From NCBI GenBank assembly GCA_022695795.1, contig MU404064.1:248001-312000 (forward strand): a DNA stretch of 64,000 bases, written 5' to 3'. Below the pieces are notes generated by a model. The model was not told the DNA's origin and did not search any database. It saw nothing but the letters and a program-made list of their open reading frames with translations. This DNA comes from Biscogniauxia marginata (taxonomy: Eukaryota; Ascomycota; Sordariomycetes; Xylariales; Xylariaceae). The translations under genes and the position numbers were made by a program. How positions within the stretch are numbered: position 1 is the stretch's first letter; each line of letters opens with the position of its first letter. Shown here one piece after another: positions 54,367 to 64,000 of this stretch.

Positions 54367-57300
54367 GTTCGACAGCTGTCGCTTCTTTTTTTCCCTTTCT
54401 TTTTTTTTCTCTGAGTAGTGTTAGCACAGAAGCTTATGGGGGTAAATAATGGCGCTCAAGCTTGTCGGGAAGTTTCCCGATGATACGGGTTTTCTAAGTT
54501 GACTAATATCAGTCGCGGTAGTTAATATTCGTAGGAAGATTGAACGCTTCTGTGAGGATAGACGGGGAAAAGATCGCCCGTAAGACGTGCTGCTGATATA
54601 ATCTATTAGTGGCTCTGAATGTAGAAATTAATGTTCAGCAACAAACAGCCTTTAGCTATAGATATGGGCAATATACATAAGCGTTGGTGTTCGAGGTGAA
54701 AGTCGAAGACTCTTGGGATCACATGGCTATGTAAGAATAGACAACAGAATATTTCAATGTATTCGGAAAAATATATAGGCCTGTTTTGGATAGTTCCAAG
54801 GATCACTTCTCACTGGGAAGATACCTAAGCGTATAAGAGAAGCCTTGTTCAATTGCGAAATTATACCCTGTTGCGTTGTGTGATATACCGTCTACCGTGG
54901 GGTTTGGGTAGGTAGTCTTGAAAGTATTGTCCTTGATTTGAACACTCTGGTGCTTAACACAATTGGGTTCTTCTAAAACCATCGCGGAGGAATCAAAAAT
55001 AAGGTAGAATAACTATCTCTGAAACGATCCGAGTGAGTTCTTCTTAACAGCCCCGGTATAGCTAAGTATAAGCCTATAATGATTGTTAGCTCACGAGTGA
55101 TTTGGTTTCGAGGCGTATGCCGCAACTGTATATAATGATAATTTTAGCATATCAGATTGGCCTAATTTTGAGAGCCTCGCTTATAGTCATTCTAGAGCCG
55201 ATTAGTTGTATCTAATCCTACGAACTTAGGTAGGTACTTAAGATATTTCACATTTTTACTGTTCAAATCTGAAGTTAACCGTGCTGTATTTGAAACTTTG
55301 TTGTTTCTTTCACAATATGATATACTACCTAGTCAGAACAACCAGACACGGATTTACTCTCTCTTTCTAGTTAGCTTTCCAAGGGAGATATCTTAAAACC
55401 ACCGAGTTGTGTCACCGTAAGACGGTTGAGAAAGGATCTGAACTCTTAAAAAGACAAGAATCAGTGTGCACAGAGATAGACTCATAACATTGAGCCGAGA
55501 GGTAAATCTATCGAGTTAGGATATGACATTACACTTTATAAAGTGGTACAAATAGGAGGCAAGTTGCGGGGAAGAAAAAGGCAGTTTCTGCTGTATAGGT
55601 AGGATTAAAGAGTTGGATGAGAAACCACACTAGAAGATGCTGCTTCTTTTTCGAAACGTGGTTCGAGGCAAGGAACGAGTGCGTAGACATATTTAAGAAT
55701 AGGTAGGTATTTGCTGTTTTGCGGGTCCTAGTTGACATACATAATACGAAAACAGGTACACTAGTATAATGGGACTCAAGACCGTCTCCGCCCTGTCTGC
55801 TCCAGTAGGCGGGAAGAGTTCTCAGAAGGGAGAGAAGCGGCAAGCATTATTGAAGAGAAGGGCCGGGCGTAGGCCATAGAACGATACTTATGGTACCCAC
55901 CAATGCTTCATGCTTAAATACCCTTACCCTTGAGAAATGTGCACGTAAGATGAAAGGACTGCCGAAATATTACGAATAACAAAGCCGCAGCAACAACGTA
56001 GTGTAGGTAGTCGAACCTGGAGTCCTCTAGACAACTTTGTAGAGATCACGTGCTAACAAGTATATCCGCAAGAACCAGGGAGGGGTCCAACATGTATGAG
56101 GAACGTACGGACGTACCTAGAGACGACCACCACACAGCAACACATATGCATACCGACAACTCCCCCTGAACGAAAGAGGCTACACGGTTCACACGTATCA
56201 TACTGCGTTGGCTATGTTGAGGATTGGAGCTGAGGGTTTGCATGAACCTTAGTACTCAACACATACTCAGTAACCGAAACCACTTGAAGCTCCGTGAGGT
56301 AGGTGAAGAGAAGATGTGTGCTGTAAGCATTGGATAGGGGGGAGACATGTGAGTATCAGAACGGATATTTCGTGATTGGACGTAGCAAGGGGATAGCTAC
56401 ACTAGATATGGTAAGTAATACCAGCTGTCTATTCTTGGCACGCCAGGCTCGATAGAGATAGGTTACCTAGTGCGTTTTGCTGGTGGTCGTCTAAGCAGAC
56501 CCCAGGGCATTGGCTAGTGTTTTCAGGGGACTCCTCCCATGCTTCACCGTCTCGTTCTGACCAGTCACAAGTTATTCCACATGCTGGTTTGGATCCATCA
56601 GGAAACTTGGAGACTTCTCCAACCTGACATAAGGGGGTCTAAAGGGGGGGAGGGGCCGGGGGGAGGGGGTTTAGAAAAGAAAAAAAATTAGTGTCTAATA
56701 TTTACAATTGTGTTTCAGCAGAGCTTCCTCTCCCATGTCCTTGTTCTTTTTACTTTTTGATTATTTGTGTCGTCGTCGTCGACACAAACCAAAAATACAA
56801 ACAATTACCCACTAAGCGCTCTAGTTCCCCGGAGAAGGACCCAATAAGGTTCTAATAGCAGTGCTACTATAGCGGCACCGTGCCGTCTCCTGATTAGCGC
56901 CAGCACTGCGGGCCGCTATCGTTGTTAGTACCAGTTACCAGGTAGGTAGCATTTGCTATTAGCAGCCTAAAGTACCTAAAACTACCTAACTTACCACCAC
57001 CACCACCACCACCGCTACCACCACTACTACTACATGTACCTTCTTGTTTCCACCTTCACAATCACAATCACATCCACATCGACATCCCCCCCAAATCCTA
57101 CCCCTCTCTCTCCTTTCACCCTCTCTTTCGAGTTACTTCCTTTGTTGACAATTGTGACAGCTCGTGCAGAGGTTCGGCAGAGCCTGTCGAAGACACGTGA
57201 AGAGCTAGCCCGAGGTCGAGTGCCGAGTACTTGATTTGGGTATCGATAAAGGGACGTGCTCGATTTGTTGACCTGCGACCAGCATCTCCTCCAGCAACAC

Positions 57301-57572
57301 CACCACCACCACCACTGCTGCTTCGACTTCTACTTCTACTAGTACATCACCTCTACCTTGTATTCTTCGAGCACCCCCGAGTTCAGGAAGTGCTCACGAC
57401 GCGACCGACCGTAGACTAGACCAAACCAGATCAAACCTTCCAAGGAGACTGGGGTGGAACGAGACGAAGCTGAAGACGGAAACGAAAGCACTGAGACCCC
57501 CGACTCTAACTGTGCAAATTAAAAAGCAATCAGGTTTTCTCAGGCTGCGAAAGCCATCGCATAGCTGACAAG
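54367..57572. other. 3.2-kb AT-rich intergenic region and promoter of the NDR kinase gene
   Basis: No supported frame was seen. It includes the G-rich tract 56640-56680, the CCACCACC microsatellite 56993-57024 and another CCACCACCACC tract near 57300. The last 600 bases are pyrimidine-rich and probably form the long 5' leader of the kinase gene. Confidence 0.45.
56993..57030. repeat. (CCA)n microsatellite in the kinase promoter or leader
   Basis: Seven CCA-type trinucleotides followed by imperfect CCACTACTACTA copies, about 550 bp before the kinase start. Confidence 0.8.
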
Positions 57573-59675
<2,103 letters not shown>

Positions 59676-60835
59676 TTGTGTACACCTTGATATTCTGTCC
59701 TCTCAGCTACCCAAGACTGCACATGTTTGCTTTGTGTATCTAGAAGGCCGAAGTCAAGATGGTTTCACCGTGGCAGAAGCTGCCTACATTCTGGTAATGA
59801 TGCTACTAGGTAGATATGTGGCAAATCTTGGTAACCTTGGTGCCAGACCCGGCAGTCAAGCATCAAGAGAAAGGAAAAAAGGAAAAAGACAAAAAAATTA
59901 CATCATGACATCTCGAGATACGATAAGGCATATGACGGTCTGCTTTCTACTAATATCCCGCGATTGCGTACTGTACAGATGACGAAATGAGTAGCCTTGC
60001 ATCTTGGACGAAGATTTTCATTGGTCGAGGTTATTATCATGAGACTCAGAACTGATTACGAGGCAGTAATGCGTTGATACTGCGAGATTGTCATTGGCCT
60101 GGTTGTCGGGGCTGATTAGGGGCAAATCCAGCAGCCTCTCGAACTTCTTCTTCTGAGTTGAGACAAAATTCCCAAAACATGTAGCCGAGCAGACGGGCAT
60201 TGTTCCGGCACGGCGACGGTTTGCGCAATTATTATACTTGTGTGGATTAGATAGACTATGGATCTAATGATGATTCAAGACATGTTTGACTTCTGACATT
60301 GGATGTGTATGTGTGGCACAAAGTAATGTGTTTAAAAGTAGATATAAACGAGTACATACCTACCTGTAAGTGGAAGGCTTGATGGTAGAACATGAATTCA
60401 GTAAAATACTATCAGAGAGATATTGTCTTGTAGTAGGCAACTTGGCGACTTAAGGTTATATATCACGGTACGTATTCCGTATATATACTGTATATACTGT
60501 ATTGCGACAGAAGCACTACCAGCTGTCATCGGACCGCCAAAGCTCTTATCTTATCTGACCTACTGTTTTCTACGAGTAATTGGTCTGCAGCGAATCGTCT
60601 CCAGCCTTCGCTTTCATTCTTATATCCATAATTAGTACGAAGAACCTACCAAGCACATCCATCTTTCTCGCCCATAATCCTCAACCTCAACATCCCGCAC
60701 CAACATTTTCTGCTCCACGATTCATCGAACCCTGCAGCAAACCGAATTTTATATCCCCTCGTCCGCGTCCGAGAATTAAACAAACGAGAATTTCTATATA
60801 AGAAGAGGCAAAGAAAGGAAAAAGAAAAAAAAAAG
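59676..60835. other. Intergenic region between the kinase and SF3A2 genes
   Basis: It holds the kinase 3' flank and the SF3A2 promoter. TATATACTG direct repeats lie at about 60480-60510. An A-rich leader (60780-60833) precedes the next ATG. Confidence 0.5.
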
Positions 60836-61573
60836 ATGGATTACCAGAACCGCGCGGGCTCCAAGTTCGGCGGCGGCGGCGTGGCCTCGCACAGCGCGAC
60901 CAATGCGGACCGGCGCGAGCGCCTGCGCAAGCTCGCGCTCGAGACCATCGACCTCGACAAGGACCCGTACTTCTTCCGCAACCACGTCGGCTCATTCGAG
61001 TGCCGGCTGTGCCTGACGGTGCACCAGAACGACGGCTCGTACCTCGCGCACACGCAGGGGAAGAAGCACCAGACGAACCTGGCGCGGCGGGCGGCACGCG
61101 AGCAGAAGGAGGGGAAGGGGCAGATCGACCCGAACACGGGGCTGCCGGTGGGGGTCGTGGGCGCCGGGTTCGGGGCCGCGGGCATGGTGCGCCGGAACGT
61201 GGTCAAGATCGGGCGGCCGGGCTACCGGATCACCAAGGTGCGCGACCAGGTGACGCGCCAGCAGGGCCTGCTGTTCCAGCTCCAGTACCCGGAGATCGCG
61301 GCGGGGGCGGGCCCGCCCAAGGTCCGGTTCATGAGCGCGTTCGAGCAGCGCGTCGACGAGCCCCCCGACAAGAACTACCAGTACATGCTCGTCGCGGCCG
61401 AGCCGTACGAGACGTGCGGGTTCAAGCTCCAGGCCCGCGAGGTGGACCGCTCGGGCGAGAGGTACTGGACCTGGTGGGACGCCGACCTGAAGGAGTTCTG
61501 GGTCCAGGTCATGTTCCTCACGGAGCGGGAGGAGAGGTACGTGGGCGTGCCCGGGTTGCCGGGACGGCGGTGA
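60836..61573 (+). CDS. PRP11: Splicing factor 3A subunit 2 (SF3a66 / Prp11)
   Basis: A single exon of 245 residues. It opens with MDYQNRAGSKFGGGGVAS, as in SF3A2, and includes RRERLRKLALETIDLDKDPYF. A matrin-type C2H2 zinc finger uses C56, C59, H72 and H78 (FECRLCLTVHQNDGSYLAHT then GKKH). The C-terminal globular part has VKIGRPGYRITKVRD, LLFQLQYPEI, VRFMSAFEQRV, DKNYQYMLVAAEPYETCGFK and WDADLKEFWVQVMF, all hallmarks of the family. The protein is a U2 snRNP SF3a component needed for prespliceosome formation in the nucleus. As in other ascomycetes, it lacks the long Pro-rich tail of the human protein. Codons are strongly GC-rich. The ATG follows an A-rich stretch (AAAAAAAAAG). Confidence 0.96.
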   Translation: MDYQNRAGSKFGGGGVASHSATNADRRERLRKLALETIDLDKDPYFFRNHVGSFECRLCLTVHQNDGSYLAHTQGKKHQTNLARRAAREQKEGKGQIDPNTGLPVGVVGAGFGAAGMVRRNVVKIGRPGYRITKVRDQVTRQQGLLFQLQYPEIAAGAGPPKVRFMSAFEQRVDEPPDKNYQYMLVAAEPYETCGFKLQAREVDRSGERYWTWWDADLKEFWVQVMFLTEREERYVGVPGLPGRR

Positions 61574-62837
61574 TGAAAGGGGATTGGGATTGGGAAGAGG
61601 ACGAGTTTTTTTTTGTTTTCTGTGAGAGGGAAAGGGGGGGGTGGGTTAATGGGGCGATGAAGGAAGCGCAGTTGTGTATACATGTGTTGCTATTACGTAT
61701 AGCGAGGCGATTGTAAGAAAACAGACGAGATGCCTTCCGCTTTGAGGGGATACCAAAAACTACCAGATTGGAAGAGGGAGGAATGAAATGGACTCGAGGA
61801 TAATTTAACGGCAAGTGTTTTGTTTCTAGGACCTGAGTTGGAAAAGCGTATTCGCTGACAGTTCCCAAAGCTCTGGCTTTGCGGCCTGACGCTCGCCCTT
61901 CCTTACACCCTCGAACGAGAGATAAAACTTCGGCGGAATCTTTCTTGTTTTGTTCCTATGGATAAATAATTCTTTCTCCTGATATGCGTGTGTGGGAAGC
62001 TTTGCCGCAATTCTCGCCGATTGTTTGGGTTGCGGAAACTTTGAGCTTGGCTATTATAAAGGTTCTAATTCCTCGAAGAATGCCATGTGTCGTTCGTTGG
62101 ACCTTAATGAATAATATTCGTAGGCGAGGCTCAATGGGTTTTGCGACCCGGGATGTTTAAGCTAGTTATCGTGGGCTCCTTTTACCTCCTCGTGGCCGTC
62201 GTTGAGGATGTTGCCGTACGTTGGATCTTAAATAATGTATTCTGTACTTATACGTGCCCGTTATCCTCATTGGCTTTTTCTACGGTTTTATAAGTGATGA
62301 GATCTTGGTATCAAGTTCACATGGACTACAGCATTTCTTATGAGCACATGCTACTACTAATAACCCTCTCAGATTCTACTATGTTCTCGGCTCGGTCTCT
62401 TACCTACTTACTCAGAGACTATTCTAATCGTAAGCACTATGGACGAGTATTCATTGACCTGCCACGGGCATAATAGCACGACCAGGAGAGCACGCCATTT
62501 CAGCAGGGCACTAATCAATCCGTATTCCCCTCTTTTCCTTTTTCTGGTCGGGAGTCGAGGCCGTTACTCCTCCTTATAATCCGCATTTCAGACTGAGCAT
62601 CTCTTGATCCCAGGCCATATTGAAATATCAGCCTTTCTGAATTATATCGGTTCTAGTTGGACAAATCCTTTCCGTGTAAGCATCGCCGTTCGCAATGGCT
62701 ATCCGGGTCGCCTGAGAAATATAGGATCCTTGGACGTCCTTGAATATGAAAGGTCATTTATTATCATGGATTCCGCTTCTTATCATTTCTCGCCCGCGTG
62801 AAACAAAAGAAAAACATCAGCCGGCAGAGAGAAGAAA
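61574..62837. other. Convergent intergenic region
   Basis: It lies between the SF3A2 (+) and pectate lyase (-) 3' ends. No supported gene was seen. Confidence 0.5.
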
Positions 62838-63980
62838 TCAGGGAACCACGATCTTTCCCACTCCGGCACCGGCAAGTACCACGGACCTGACTTCACCGAG
62901 AGGCGTAAGCGTGTACGCGTACGGAGCCTCCGTGAAGTTCCCCGTCCTAGTGATGTTAACACTATCCGCGCCCCAGTCGTTGTCCGCCCCGAGGTTCGCA
63001 AACCCGTCGAGCTCCTCGTCGCCGCAGGTACACGTGTTCGGGCTGTCCTGCGGGATGACCAGGCCGTACGTGCTCAGCGCCTCGGCAGCGCCCGTGTTGT
63101 TACTGCTGCTGCTGTTGTTGTTGTTGCTGGACGCGAAGAACACGTTCCCCTCGACCAGGACCTGGTTGTCCGACCGCGAGTGGATGGCCTGGTACCGGTA
63201 GTCCTCGTAGTAGTTGCTGTAGACGTGCTGGTGCCCGAAGCGCCCCGCCGGCCCGCGCGTGCCCGTGTTCCGCCAGTGGTTGTGGTGGTAGGTGACGTGC
63301 AGGCGGCCCTGGTCGACGGCGCGCAGGGAGTCGCTGCTCCCGACGAGAGACGACTTCCAGTGGTCGTGGAAGTAGTTCCAGGACACCGTGATCCAGTCCG
63401 AGGCCCTCACTATGTCGACTTGTCCGTCCTTAAACGAAACGAAACGGTCACAGTGTTAGCTGCGCTTTAACTATGAAGCTGCTACTAAATCTGCTACTAG
63501 CTTGCAATTTTGGCTTACATATAAGTCTGGGCCGTGATTGATGTCCGAGAAAAACTCGTTGTGGTCCACCCAGACCCTCGTCGAGTTCGAAATCGTGATG
63601 TCGTCGTTGTCGTAGACATAGCTGATTTTGAGGTTCCTTAGGATGACGTTGGTCACGTCTTGCACTGCGATGCCGCTGTTGTTGAATGATGCGCCGGCCC
63701 CTAGACCGATTAGGGATTTGTTGGAGCTTATCTTAAGGTGCGATGTGAGGTTGAAGGCGCCGCTGACGTACACCACGCGCGGCTCATCACCCTCTAGAGC
63801 ATTTCTCAGATCCTCGACGTTATCAACGGTGATTGTTTCGCCATCGGCGCCTCCTGTCGTCGCTCCAACGGGGTTATCTTTTCCGTACCCCTCGAGGTCG
63901 TATGAATTCGAGAATCTTAACGGTGTTGAGATGGTCGAGGCGACAAAACCGAGGGCTGGGAAAACTCGCGTGAGCTTCAT
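62838..63980 (-). CDS. Secreted pectate lyase, polysaccharide lyase family 1
   Basis: Two exons, 63519-63980 and 62838-63428, with a GTAAGC...TTTAAG intron joining in phase 0, giving 350 residues. A signal peptide is predicted: MKLTR followed by VFPALGFVASTIS, with cleavage near 19. PL1 motifs are in order: an ILRNLKISYVYDNDDITI strand with acidic calcium ligands, VWVDH (136-140), DGQVDI (155-160), SWNYFHDHWKSSLVG, and RGPAGRFGHQHVYSNYY at 212-228, where the RxPxxR arginines (R212, R217) include the catalytic one. The enzyme cleaves pectate by beta-elimination and needs calcium, attacking plant cell-wall homogalacturonan. An Asn/Ser run coded by a CTG/GTT-type repeat (minus strand of about 63095-63130) interrupts a loop. 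ATG 63980 is the first ATG of the frame, only 20 bp from the window edge, so promoter data are missing. Confidence 0.92.
63095..63130 (-). repeat. Trinucleotide repeat coding for an Asn/Ser loop in pectate lyase
   Basis: On the plus strand, runs of CTG and TTG/GTT triplets; on the coding strand these give consecutive Asn and Ser codons. The repeat lies in a surface-type loop and may vary in length. Confidence 0.7.
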
Positions 63981-64000
63981 GGTCACTATTTTATTTCTAT

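Overview
The window is nuclear DNA of a filamentous ascomycete (Pezizomycotina, most likely a Sordariomycete). Genes are separated by long AT-rich spacers and interrupted by short GT-AG introns (about 50-120 nt) with CTAAC-like branch sites. The gene set is typical of such fungi: a Cot-1/NDR kinase, a Clg1-type cyclin, Tim54, Rsc7, Sf3a2, TFIIB, a 2EXR/F-box-like protein and a secreted pectate lyase. No rRNA, tRNA, CRISPR array, bacterial-type operon or intact transposon was recognised.

Left part (0.6-8.3 kb): a 3-hydroxyisobutyrate-dehydrogenase-like enzyme (-), a two-domain carboxymuconolactone-decarboxylase-like protein (+), a PHD-finger protein (-) and a mitochondrial-type class III CoA-transferase (-). 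10-22 kb: a single-pass membrane protein, divergent histidyl-tRNA synthetase and TFIIB genes, a 14-bp minisatellite holding an assembly gap (98 N), a 2EXR-like protein, and a three-exon cysteine-rich zinc-finger-like gene that is recovered only by splicing and lacks a long ATG-initiated open frame. 22.5-31 kb: a doubtful ORF, a small secreted glycoprotein, Rsc7 and an APH-type kinase-like protein. About 12 kb (30.9-43.2 kb) then shows no convincing gene. It holds low-complexity tracts, a 23-nt poly(A) run beside a Gly/Ser-coding remnant, and many TACCTA/TAGGTA motifs.

Right part (43-64 kb): Clg1-like cyclin, an M20-type amidohydrolase with very GC-rich codons, a Fyv6/NIP30 protein, Tim54, a kappa-class GST/DsbA-like protein, the Cot-1 kinase, Sf3a2 and a pectate lyase at the window edge. 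Most are unrelated housekeeping or regulatory genes, each with its own promoter. The loosely shared themes are organic-acid catabolism on the left and RNA splicing (Fyv6-like, Sf3a2) plus polarity and cell-cycle control on the right.

I found no convincing new multi-gene system. The most useful observations are the hidden cysteine-rich gene, the minisatellite and gap, a possible alternative N-terminus of the histidyl-tRNA synthetase made by intron retention, a minimal uORF overlapping the Fyv6-like start codon, and the recurrent TACCTA-type intergenic motif. Exon limits come from reading splice sites by eye. Functions come from recognised motifs, not database searches.
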